A model generated the notes under the pieces. It was not told where the DNA came from. It did no database searches and saw nothing but the letters and a program-made list of their open reading frames with translations. This document shows, piece by piece, positions 49,898-56,709 of a stretch of 64,000 nt of DNA. Numbering within the stretch: position 1 is the stretch's first letter; the number at the start of each line of letters is the position of its first letter. Position numbers and translations under genes: made by a program. The stretch lies in the NCBI GenBank assembly GCA_035621235.1, contig CP141731.1, positions 558,001 through 622,000 on the forward strand, given 5' to 3'. This stretch comes from Actinomycetaceae bacterium MB13-C1-2. GTDB lineage: Bacteria; Actinomycetota; Actinomycetes; Actinomycetales; Actinomycetaceae.

Positions 49898-50290
49898 ATG
49901 TGGCAGCGACTGAAGCACACATTATCTGAGCCTCGCATCATCAGCGGCGCTACAGTCGCCGCATACATGGTCGTGCTCGCCCTCGGAATAGACCTCATAC
50001 CCAACCTACGAGGGGAACCCGCCTGGCAATGGGTGCCCGCCATAATGATGATGACCGGTGCCGCCGTTGGACTGCCATGCGCGTGGCTTGGCGGGCCAAA
50101 ACGCGCACGCTGGGAACTCGTTTTCATGCCAATATCCCTCGGTGGGCTACTAGGAGGAATCGTCATCGAGTCATCAACCCTTTGGGGCAACGACTTCGCA
50201 GGACACGTCCTCATAGCCCTCGGCATGATTGTCCTGATCGTGGTGATAGTCCGCTGGGTGTGGCTGACCCGCTACTACGACCTTTTCTAA
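49898..50290 (+). CDS. Membrane protein, second holin-like (lysis cassette)
   Basis: 130 aa with four predicted TM helices and a short N-terminal basic segment (MWQRLKHTLSEPR). GGAAGG precedes the ATG. It could be a second holin, an antiholin or a pinholin-type regulator; the sequence alone does not decide. Confidence 0.65.
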   Translation: MWQRLKHTLSEPRIISGATVAAYMVVLALGIDLIPNLRGEPAWQWVPAIMMMTGAAVGLPCAWLGGPKRARWELVFMPISLGGLLGGIVIESSTLWGNDFAGHVLIALGMIVLIVVIVRWVWLTRYYDLF

Positions 50291-50308
50291 GAAGAGCGGA
50301 GGTCGCCA

Positions 50309-50515
50309 GTGGATTGGCAACCCATCATCATCGCAGTAATCGGGTCTACCGCACTCACGCAGGCCGTGAACCTTATCGGGGAGACCGACCCGAAACGCCG
50401 CAAACTCAAACGCAGGCTTTTGGAGTGGGAGGAGTGGGGTGCAAGAATCCGCCGCTGGTTACTCACTCAGTCGGTGGACACTACTGACATGCCGAAACCA
50501 CCAGAACCCGAATAA
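50309..50515 (+). CDS. Small membrane-anchored phage protein
   Basis: 68 aa from GTG (MDWQPIIIAVIGSTALTQAV ...): one TM helix, then a strongly basic helix (DPKRRKLKRRLLEWEEWGAR) and an acidic Pro tail. AGCGGAGG precedes the start. The size fits a spanin-like or antiholin protein; not proven. Confidence 0.6.
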   Translation: MDWQPIIIAVIGSTALTQAVNLIGETDPKRRKLKRRLLEWEEWGARIRRWLLTQSVDTTDMPKPPEPE

Positions 50516-50593
50516 TCGTCCACGGCTCCCCCATAGCCTCAGGTTATAAAGGGGGTCGCGGCATAACTGAATATCGACACGCAAACAACACTT

Positions 50594-50627
50594 GGCCTCT
50601 CACCTGGCACTAGCTGGGTGAGAGGCC
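50594..50627 (+). terminator. Terminator after the lysis cassette
   Basis: GGCCTCTCACC-N12-GGTGAGAGGCC, an 11-bp perfect stem, then GATTTTGG. It ends rightward late transcription before the leftward module. Confidence 0.75.
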
Positions 50628-50669
50628 GATTTTGGTGTTTAAGTCGGCAGCAGGTGTTACGCTGATTTT

Positions 50670-50697
50670 GTGATCCCCGCTTCGGTGGGGATGATCC
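50670..50697 (+). repeat. Solitary type I-E CRISPR-repeat-like unit R1
   Basis: 28 nt with a hairpin CCCCGC-TTCG-GTGGGG at 50675-50690 (one G-U pair), start GTGAT and end ATGATCC. The hairpin size, stem, GTG start and GATCC end are those of type I-E repeats known in actinobacteria. The 33 nt that follow (50698-50730) have spacer length, and a CCCCGCC / GGCGGGG hairpin (50731-50763) comes next. Only two such units exist in the prophage, so this is not an array. Confidence 0.65.
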
Positions 50698-50730
50698 TTT
50701 GGATTGCGCTTTGCGTCAGCAGAGCTAACT

Positions 50731-50763
50731 CCCCGCCCTCCATTGAAAAATGGGCTGGCGGGG
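50731..50763. terminator. Imperfect hairpin after R1, terminator of the HTH gene
   Basis: CCCCGCC-N19-GGCGGGG with a CCAT/ATGG inner pair. It lies 8 nt past the stop codon of the leftward Cys-rich HTH gene and could end that transcript and, from the right, any R1 transcript. A T-rich ATTCTTTCT follows on the plus strand. Confidence 0.5.
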
Positions 50764-50770
50764 ATTCTTT

Positions 50771-51316
50771 CTATCGGCACTCAGAAGCGTGCGCGTCCCG
50801 GCACTCAGGGCACCTACACCCACACCGCCACCCCCAACTCGTGCCGTGGTTCAGGTCTGGGCGTCGCCCACTCATCAGCGCCTCATCGAGAGCTTGCCGC
50901 CATTCCTCATCCCAGGACGCAATTCCGGTGAGCGCTTGCGGTCGAATCCCAGTTTTCTCAAAGATTTTCTTGTACGTGTCTCCCGAAGCGAGCATGGACA
51001 AAATCTGCTCCCGGTGAGGCTCTAGTGCCTCAAGTGACTTTCTCCTACGTAGGTCCCGGACTGCGCTCAAGTGTGCCCCTGCGCATTCCTCGCAATTGCA
51101 TCCAGCGGACCAGCGAGCAGAGGTTCCGTGCTCTGACCTTTCGCCACGTTTGCTCCGATTGGTGGTCTTCGCGTCCCTGGCTTTTTCTAGCGCCGCTTGC
51201 GTCCATGGCGGTTGGGTGAGATTGCCGGCCTCGACTCGTGCCCTGAGTGTGGCCGGGGTGAGTCCGGTGATCCGCGCGGCTTCCCGCCATGACGTGACTG
51301 TCTTCGCTTTGCCCAT
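50771..51316 (-). CDS. HTH protein with two Cys-rich repeats
   Basis: 181 aa from ATG after AAGGAGGGTCAGC. An N-terminal MerR-like HTH (about 8-35; TSWREAARITGLTPATLRAR) is followed by two copies of HGT-W-GC-C-EC-AH: HGTSARWSAGCNCEECAGAH and HGTSWGWRCGCRCPECRDAH. Between them lies EPHREQILSMLASGDTYKKI. The duplicated Cys4 motif probably binds zinc. It sits between the two CRISPR-repeat-like units R1 and R2. Function unknown; a transcription regulator is likely. Confidence 0.72.
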   Translation of the reverse strand: MGKAKTVTSWREAARITGLTPATLRARVEAGNLTQPPWTQAALEKARDAKTTNRSKRGERSEHGTSARWSAGCNCEECAGAHLSAVRDLRRRKSLEALEPHREQILSMLASGDTYKKIFEKTGIRPQALTGIASWDEEWRQALDEALMSGRRPDLNHGTSWGWRCGCRCPECRDAHASECR

Positions 51317-51339
51317 GCTGACCCTCCTTGACCCACCAA

Positions 51340-51367
51340 GCCTACCCCGCGCGAGTGGGGATGATCC
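51340..51367 (+). repeat. Solitary type I-E CRISPR-repeat-like unit R2
   Basis: 28 nt, same orientation as R1, 642 bp between them. The hairpin is CCCCGC-GCGA-GTGGGG (51345-51360) with the same G-U pair but a different stable tetraloop, and the same ATGATCC end. 20 of 28 positions match R1, mostly the stem and 3' handle. It lies between two leftward genes, and the 33 nt after it (51368-51400) run into the 3' end of the next gene. Confidence 0.6.
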
Positions 51368-51372
51368 CTGTT

Positions 51373-51954
51373 TTAGGCTTTCAAGGACTCCGCTAGGTCC
51401 TGGAGAGCATCGATCTGGTCCCGGACGATCCCCCGCAGGTCATCGGGTAGAGCGTACGGAATCGGCTCTTTGTCGGACTCCCACTTCCTCAGGGTGTCAT
51501 AGCGGACAGCGAGTAGCCCAGCCAATCGTGGACCAGTGAAACCCAGCGCGTGGCGAACCTTTTTCAGCTCGGCCCCACTCATGCGCCTCCTACCCTTCAC
51601 GACCTGCGCTCTAGCGAAATCACCGGAGCCTTGCGTCAAATCCCAAATCGGGATGTGACAGACAGGCTCACCCAAAGCGTGGGAAATAGCCCCTAAAGCG
51701 AGGTCAAGCCGATTACCTCCAAGCTCGATGTCCGTGGAGTCCCGATCCACATAGGTATCACCAGGGCCTACTACCCCGTCGTCCACCCGGAAGGTTTCAG
51801 CGACAATGCGCCCATCCCTAGTGACTATCACGCCGGAGACTTCTCCCTCCTGGCCTTTGTGCTCCTCCGCCCACTTAGCAAGAGCCGCATACTGGGTTTC
51901 GTCAGCGTGAAGCTTACGGAGCGCTAGCCTCGCCTTGTCCTCAAAATAAGTCAT
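51373..51954 (-). CDS. Protein with C-terminal HTH, unknown
   Basis: 193 aa. N-terminal part LRKLHADETQYAALAKWAEE and an SGVIVTRDGRIVAETF beta part. C-terminal HTH from about 128 (MSGAELKKVRHALGFTGPRL, AGLLAVRYDTLRKWESDKEP), which resembles the XRE-like DNA-binding segment of antitoxin-type and Aca-type proteins. The combination is not one I recognise. It is in the leftward module upstream of the Cys-rich HTH gene. Confidence 0.65.
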   Translation of the reverse strand: MTYFEDKARLALRKLHADETQYAALAKWAEEHKGQEGEVSGVIVTRDGRIVAETFRVDDGVVGPGDTYVDRDSTDIELGGNRLDLALGAISHALGEPVCHIPIWDLTQGSGDFARAQVVKGRRRMSGAELKKVRHALGFTGPRLAGLLAVRYDTLRKWESDKEPIPYALPDDLRGIVRDQIDALQDLAESLKA

Positions 51955-51971
51955 CAGTCCTCGCCCCTTTT

Positions 51972-52286
51972 CTAGGATTCCATCTCACCAATGAGCTTCG
52001 CCAGAGCGAGGACAGTGGCCTTGTCATTACGGGAGTGTCCATCCCCAGCCATCGCAATCGCGTAATCGAAGTCGGAAAGCAGACCCATCAGCGGATGCCC
52101 GTCGAAGCGGTAGATCTCATTTCCAAGATCGTATTGAAGCTCGTCAGCGGGGATGTCCTCAGCCAGTATCATCTTGAGCTTGTCGAGGTTCTGGAATGCG
52201 GTCGGGTAAAGCTTGCCTTCCCCTGCTGCTTCGCGGGATTCGGCGATCTTGACCGCTTGAGCGCTTAACTGATCGACGTCTTCCAT
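51972..52286 (-). CDS. Phage protein, unknown
   Basis: 104 aa, acidic (VDQLSAQAVKIAESREAAGE, YDLGNEIYRFDGHPLMGLLS). AAAGGACTAAGACC precedes the ATG. It lies between the HTH gene and the DUF3072-like gene. Small acidic proteins in phage accessory modules are sometimes anti-defence factors, but nothing in this sequence shows it. Confidence 0.6.
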   Translation of the reverse strand: MEDVDQLSAQAVKIAESREAAGEGKLYPTAFQNLDKLKMILAEDIPADELQYDLGNEIYRFDGHPLMGLLSDFDYAIAMAGDGHSRNDKATVLALAKLIGEMES

Positions 52287-52346
52287 GGTCTTAGTCCTTT
52301 CAAAACTGGGTGCCCCGGCCCGCTTTGGCCGGGGCGGTGGAGTGGT

Positions 52347-52718
52347 TTAGTAGTTGCCAGTGAGCGAATCGATCAGAGCGGAAGCCTCCCGCTTCGACAG
52401 CTTCACCAGGTCAGCATCGGCAGGGACCCGCATGAATCCACCCTCGGAGCCAGCACCCTTGCGGATCAGGGTCCGAATATAAGCGATCTGGCGGTCCGTG
52501 GCAGGGGATACGGGGCGAGGTGCTGAAGCTTCTTTCTTCGGCTCGGTGACCCTAGATGCCGCATTCTCGATGGCGTACACCGCGTCGCGGTTCCAAGCTA
52601 TCCATCCGAAGCTTTGGTGCTGAATGTTCTGATTGGGGGCGAGGGCGATGATCTGGTCTTCGGTCCATCCCGCATCGATGAGGGTCTGAGCTTCGCTGTC
52701 GATTCCGTACTGTGCCAT
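52347..52718 (-). CDS. DUF3072-like phage protein
   Basis: 123 aa from ATG 52718 (AAAGGACC upstream). C-terminal ATDRQIAYIRTLIRKG and DLVKLSKREASALIDSL match the DUF3072-type helix pair seen in actinobacterial phage proteins. First gene of the leftward module, read from the promoter at 52778-52806. Confidence 0.65.
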   Translation of the reverse strand: MAQYGIDSEAQTLIDAGWTEDQIIALAPNQNIQHQSFGWIAWNRDAVYAIENAASRVTEPKKEASAPRPVSPATDRQIAYIRTLIRKGAGSEGGFMRVPADADLVKLSKREASALIDSLTGNY

Positions 52719-52777
52719 TGTTCTGGTCCTTTCTGACCTGATGGGCGGGGACCTCTTCCCCTTTGCCTCATGTAATA

Positions 52778-52806
52778 AGTCTACCCCACTTATAAGGGGG
52801 GTGCAA
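52778..52806 (-). promoter_or_regulatory. Promoter and palindrome of the leftward accessory module
   Basis: -35 TTGCAC (52806-52801), 17-bp spacer and -10 TAGACT (52783-52778). The spacer holds a palindrome CCCC-TTATAAG-GGGG (CCCCACTTATAAGGGGG read on the plus strand). The -35 is identical to that of the rightward immunity promoter. A repressor could bind the palindrome. Confidence 0.6.
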
Positions 52807-52934
52807 GCCCAAACCGAGCGATCACCAAAAGTTACCAAACCGTGACCAAAGAAAGGGCTACCCAATCAAGAACCGATCTGCGAGCGTGCCCGAGATGAAG
52901 CCACACTCACCACTGCCGCAAAAGAGGCAGGAAA

Positions 52935-54542
52935 TTAGGCGGTAATCTGCTTGGGTCGCAGTGATTGGCTCACTTGCTCTAGCGCGTCGCGGAGCATCTT
53001 CTCGTCCACATCCTGATAGCCCTCCGTGACCAGCACGTCCGAGTGGCCCATGATCGTCTTGATTATCTTCGGGTCCACATGGTCCCTCAGAAGCATCGTC
53101 GCGGTGGCTCGTCGCACTTCGTAAGCTTCCCAATATTTTGGCTTTCCGTCGCCTACTGGTGGCACTTTCCACTGCTGGGCGGCATCTTGGAGCGCTCGCC
53201 AGTCTTCGCGATCTTCTCTCTGTGAGCGCGGGTAGCCGTCTGCTCGCGGGAAGACCAGTCCGCCCTTGTTTTCTGGCCGCTCACTGCTGTCTCGCCACGC
53301 CGCCAGATACTTTGCTACATAGGGGATTAGTGGCATGACGCGCTGACCGGCGTCAGACTTCGGTCGCACAAGGTGCCACGAATCTTCCAGATGCTTGACT
53401 TCATAGCCATCTGGCACACTGAATCCACTCTCCCTTTTTCGTGGAGTGTTGTACGGGAGTGCTTGAAGCTGCCAGGAAACATCCATTAGCCCCCGTTCGA
53501 AGTCGATGGCATTCCACGTCAGACCTAGAACCTCAGCGGGTCTCATACCTTGCACGAAAGCGATCAGCCAGCGCACCCCACCAGGCCACTGTTCGGCCTT
53601 GGTTCGTAGCGCTATTGCCGCGTCCACTGGGACCGCTGTCCGCTGACGAGTGTTTTCCTTGCGCGGCTTCGGCACATCCAGCGCGGCATCGGATACGGTA
53701 TACCCCTCGATCCTCGCGTCCCGCAAGCATTTCTGGAGCACACCCTGCACGGTTCCTGCCGTGGTCGAGGACAGTCCCGCATCGAGTACCGCTCGGCTCA
53801 CCTTGCGCACATGGTCAGCGTCCACATCTTCGAGCTTCACCCTCCCAATTTGAGGGATCACCCATTTAGTCATGTACGATCGCGTACCCTTGAAAGTGTT
53901 GGGTCGTAGTCGTTTTTGCTGGATGGGAAGCCAATCTTTCACCCACGCCTGCACGGTCCTAGATCCTTTAAGTGCGGCGGCTCGCCCCTTCAGGTGGAGG
54001 ATTTTGCGTTTGACCTGGAGCTTGTCCCACGCCTCATCTTCGTCCTTTGAGGTGACCACGATACGGCGGCGCTTATTTTTCTCATTGGTGCCCGCTTCGA
54101 GCGTGCCCACCCACATGCCGTCTTTGCGCTTGTAGAAAGACCCCTCTCCGTAGGGTAGACGGTGGTTCTTTTTCGGCTCCACGGCTCTTCGGGATGGCTT
54201 CATCTGAGGAGTGGGGACTCCTGGCAGCGGCGCTCTTTGCTCCCTTGATCGCTGGAAGTTCTGGGCGGAGGTCACTGGCTCTAAATGCGTGGGGTTAATG
54301 CATGCCTTGTTCTCACATAAATGGTCTAAGACAAGCCCGTCAGGAATTGCTCCCCTGAATGTCTCATACGCGACCACGTGAGCAAGTCGCAACTTCCTGG
54401 TCCCGTCAGACCGGGAGCCTACCCATAGCTGTCCGTATCCGGTCTGATTCTTAACCTTTTGCCACTCCCAGCACCCGCCCTCCGTAAGTTGCACACTTGA
54501 CATCAATCGCTGTGGAAGCGGCGTGGATTCTTTCGCAGGCAT
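52935..54542 (-). CDS. HNH endonuclease-tyrosine integrase fusion
   Basis: 535 aa. Residues about 20-100 are an HNH domain: CWEWQKV (24-27), LRLAHVVAYE (His55), VLDHLCENKACINPTHLEPV (Asp73-His74, His86). A Pro/Arg-rich linker (about 103-130) joins it to a tyrosine recombinase: arm-binding region GEGSFYKRKDGMWVGTLEAG, core-binding helices, then R334 (QGMRPAEVLGL), K395, Y474/R477 (AYEVRRAT; normally HxxR), H500 (IMGHSD) and the nucleophile Y509 (TEGYQDV). An internal ATG (54203, residue 114) could give the integrase alone. It catalyses integration at tRNA-Phe. The frame is unbroken over both domains. Confidence 0.92.
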   Translation of the reverse strand: MPAKESTPLPQRLMSSVQLTEGGCWEWQKVKNQTGYGQLWVGSRSDGTRKLRLAHVVAYETFRGAIPDGLVLDHLCENKACINPTHLEPVTSAQNFQRSREQRAPLPGVPTPQMKPSRRAVEPKKNHRLPYGEGSFYKRKDGMWVGTLEAGTNEKNKRRRIVVTSKDEDEAWDKLQVKRKILHLKGRAAALKGSRTVQAWVKDWLPIQQKRLRPNTFKGTRSYMTKWVIPQIGRVKLEDVDADHVRKVSRAVLDAGLSSTTAGTVQGVLQKCLRDARIEGYTVSDAALDVPKPRKENTRQRTAVPVDAAIALRTKAEQWPGGVRWLIAFVQGMRPAEVLGLTWNAIDFERGLMDVSWQLQALPYNTPRKRESGFSVPDGYEVKHLEDSWHLVRPKSDAGQRVMPLIPYVAKYLAAWRDSSERPENKGGLVFPRADGYPRSQREDREDWRALQDAAQQWKVPPVGDGKPKYWEAYEVRRATATMLLRDHVDPKIIKTIMGHSDVLVTEGYQDVDEKMLRDALEQVSQSLRPKQITA

Positions 54543-54553
54543 GAACGCTCCTT

Positions 54554-54574
54554 ACTTTAGCCATTACTTTGGCC
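54554..54574 (+). promoter_or_regulatory. Putative integrase arm-type site, right, in the int promoter region
   Basis: ACTTTAGCCATTACTT followed by TGGCC, 20 of 21 bases equal to 16538-16558. It lies 11 bp upstream of the integrase start codon and 94 bp from the attR core, so binding here could also repress int. Confidence 0.6.
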
Positions 54575-54668
54575 TTCTGGTGCTACCGCTAAGCTACCGC
54601 AGGAGTGACCTAAATGGCTAGAAATGGCGGTTTATCGCGGAATTTTGAGACTCTACTAGTCTATAACC

Positions 54669-54716
54669 TTCGACTGAAAATCGAAAGGTCACGGGATCGA
54701 CGCCCGTCGGAGCCAC
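54669..54716 (+). other. attR core (48 bp, remnant of tRNA-Phe)
   Basis: Identical to attL. The 5' half of tRNA-Phe is missing, so this is not a functional tRNA. The host's original downstream sequence (CAGAAACCCCC) resumes at 54717. Confidence 0.97.
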
Positions 54717-54720
54717 AGAA

Positions 54721-54749
54721 ACCCCCGCCTGGTCGGGGGTTTGTTGTTT
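54721..54749 (+). terminator. Original host terminator of tRNA-Phe
   Basis: ACCCCCG-CCTGGT-CGGGGGT followed by TTGTTGTTT. It was displaced from tRNA-Phe by prophage insertion. Confidence 0.8.
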
Positions 54750-54895
54750 CTCCGGGTCAGAGGGTGTTTGAACCCGGCTTGTTCTCATCTCCCAGTGAGA
54801 TAGCACTTCAAACTGTAGCCAACGGTGCGGTGCACTCCTGCCGTATCTTCAGATCCACAATCTGACTAGCCGTTCATCCCGTTATATTTGTTCCC

Positions 54896-55369
54896 GTGAG
54901 TGATTCTTCTGGTGACATTGTGGCGTTTTGGGAACGGGTTCGAACCAAGCTTCCTCACCTTCCAGAGGCTGTTCCCGAAGCGTGGGCCTTTGGTGCGACT
55001 CCTGAGATGGCCGACGAACTCCTCGCCCTAGTTCTCCGTGGAACTAAGACCGCCACCGCCTCATCCCTTTGGGAATACGAGCACGATAGCGACCCCCTCC
55101 CCGAGCCCGGTTCTCTCAGCATCCTTTTGGACGGCACCGGAGCGCCTCGTGCGATTATCGAAACGACGGACGTCAAAGTCGTTCCCTTCAACGAGGTCGA
55201 TGAGACCCATGCGTACGAGGAAGGAGAAGGCGACCGCACCCTCGACTACTGGCGCAAGGTTCACGAGCACTACTGGCGCAGCTACTCCCCCCGATTTGAA
55301 CCAGACATGCCAGCCGTGTGCGAGAAGTTCAGGCTCCTGCACCCAACCTCGGACCCGAATCCCGTATAG
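54896..55369 (+). CDS. ASCH-domain protein
   Basis: 157 aa from GTG. FGATPEMADELLALVLRGTK, TATASSLWEYEHDSDPLPEP and a C-terminal HEHYWRSYSPRFEPDMPAVC are characteristic of the ASCH fold. Relatives of this size have been linked to RNA binding or to N4-acetylcytidine hydrolysis (YqfB-type is shorter). No further assignment. It is the first host gene after the prophage. Confidence 0.85.
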   Translation: MSDSSGDIVAFWERVRTKLPHLPEAVPEAWAFGATPEMADELLALVLRGTKTATASSLWEYEHDSDPLPEPGSLSILLDGTGAPRAIIETTDVKVVPFNEVDETHAYEEGEGDRTLDYWRKVHEHYWRSYSPRFEPDMPAVCEKFRLLHPTSDPNPV

Positions 55370-55376
55370 CTGGCTT

Positions 55377-55421
55377 AAATCGGAGGCTTGGCAACCTGTT
55401 GCTCGCCGAGACTTCCGATTT
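55377..55421 (+). terminator. Terminator after the ASCH gene
   Basis: AAATCGGA (55377-55384) and TCCGATTT (55414-55421) with a 29-nt interior that pairs further (GGC / GCC). It ends in TTTTGG. Confidence 0.6.
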
Positions 55422-55482
55422 TGGCCACAACCCTCGCCACAGGTGTGGAACCAGCTACCTGCGCCGACCCCCTAGGGGCACA

Positions 55483-56559
55483 ATGAAGCATGTGACTCCC
55501 AGCGACATCAGGCAAGCCGAACAACCAGCCGCACCCCAGACTAAGCAAAGTTGGACCTCCGGGTTCATGGTCCTCTTACCGGGACTGGCTCTAGCTCTGG
55601 GAGCTGCTACTCTCTCCTACGGCATCAACTTCCTGCAACCACTGATCAGCCCGATGATCGTCTCGATTCTGCTGGGAGTCTTGCTCACCAACCTCGTCCA
55701 TCTCCCCGATTCGCTCACACCGGGAATCAACTTTGCCTCCAAGAAACTACTGCGTGCCGGAATCATCCTGCTGGGACTGAAGCTTGTGCTCTCAGACATC
55801 GTTTCCCTGGGCGCCCCAATGCTACTGGTAGTACTTGCAGTCGTCCTAGGTGGAATCCTTGGAACCGTACTGCTTGGACGGTTGATGCGAGTTCCGTCCC
55901 GGCTCACGCTCCTGATCGCTACAGGCTTTTCAATCTGTGGTGCTGCAGCCGTCGCGGGGGCCGCCGGAGTTCTCGACCCGAACGATGAGCACGAGGAAGA
56001 CACCATCACCGCCGTCGCCCTCGTCGTCATTTTTGGAACGCTAATGATCCCGCTGCTTCCGGCGCTTGCCACGCTAATGCACCTGAATCCGGAGACGGCG
56101 GGGCTGTGGGCAGGCGCGTCGGTGCACGAAATCGCGCAGGTGGTCGCAATCGGCGGCATCCTCGGCGGAACTGCCCTGACCGTTGCCGTTATTGTGAAGC
56201 TGTCCCGCGTCTTGCTGATGGCTCCCGTGGTCGCGGTCTACAGTGCGCGGCAGCGGGCCTTGCTCAAGAATGCTGCGAACGAGGGATCTCCGGCCAAACT
56301 CCCGCCCTTCGTTCCCCCGTTCATTGTGGGTTTCCTTGCGATGGTTGCCCTACGGTCTTTTGTGCCACTGCCAGACGCGGTTTTGTCGGCAGGAGGAGTC
56401 CTCCAGACCGCGCTCCTCGCCGCCGCCATGTTCGGCCTGGGCTGCGGCGTGAAAATCCGGGATCTGCGTAAAGTGGGCTTGCGCCCGTTCCTGCTAGCGG
56501 CGTTATCTACGGTCCTTGTCTCAGTGATTGCCTTCGCTGGCATCCAATGGCTCGCGTAG
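55483..56559 (+). CDS. YeiH-family putative transporter (UPF0324)
   Basis: 358 aa from ATG 55483 (AGGGGCAC upstream). About ten TM helices. LPGLALALGAATLSYGINFL, SPMIVSILLGVLLTNLVHLP, TGFSICGAAAVAGAAGVLDP and ASVHEIAQVVAIGGILGGTA are the hallmarks of the YeiH/putative sulfate exporter family. The substrate is not established. There is a clear gap to the downstream gene. Confidence 0.9.
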   Translation: MKHVTPSDIRQAEQPAAPQTKQSWTSGFMVLLPGLALALGAATLSYGINFLQPLISPMIVSILLGVLLTNLVHLPDSLTPGINFASKKLLRAGIILLGLKLVLSDIVSLGAPMLLVVLAVVLGGILGTVLLGRLMRVPSRLTLLIATGFSICGAAAVAGAAGVLDPNDEHEEDTITAVALVVIFGTLMIPLLPALATLMHLNPETAGLWAGASVHEIAQVVAIGGILGGTALTVAVIVKLSRVLLMAPVVAVYSARQRALLKNAANEGSPAKLPPFVPPFIVGFLAMVALRSFVPLPDAVLSAGGVLQTALLAAAMFGLGCGVKIRDLRKVGLRPFLLAALSTVLVSVIAFAGIQWLA

Positions 56560-56709
56560 CTCTGGCCCCCACTGCCAGGACAGAGAGGAATATCTGTCAC
56601 AGTGTCCAGCCGATACCTAATTTCTCGCATGTTTTCGTTAGCGGACTAGCCACGCTGGTGGATATTCAAGTCCGAGAACCCCGGGATCTCCCGAACCCCG
56701 CCAAGCGGC

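Larger units (their letters stand above)
16394..54716. mobile_element. Complete siphovirus prophage, about 38.3 kb, in tRNA-Phe
   Basis: Bounded by 48-bp direct repeats of the tRNA-Phe 3' half. It contains integrase, repressor, replication, HK97-type head, tail with tape measure, endolysin and holin genes in canonical order. I found no disrupted essential gene, so the prophage looks inducible. All host tRNA-Phe sequence needed for function is restored at attL. The late genes run rightward, while integrase, the accessory module and the repressor run leftward. Confidence 0.97.

Noticed and set aside
50670-51367. A CRISPR array
   Set aside because: Only two single units 642 bp apart with a gene between; no repeat-spacer periodicity and no cas genes in the window.
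54669-54716. A second tRNA-Phe gene
   Set aside because: Only the 3' part is present; the D arm and 5' acceptor strand are missing, as expected for attR.
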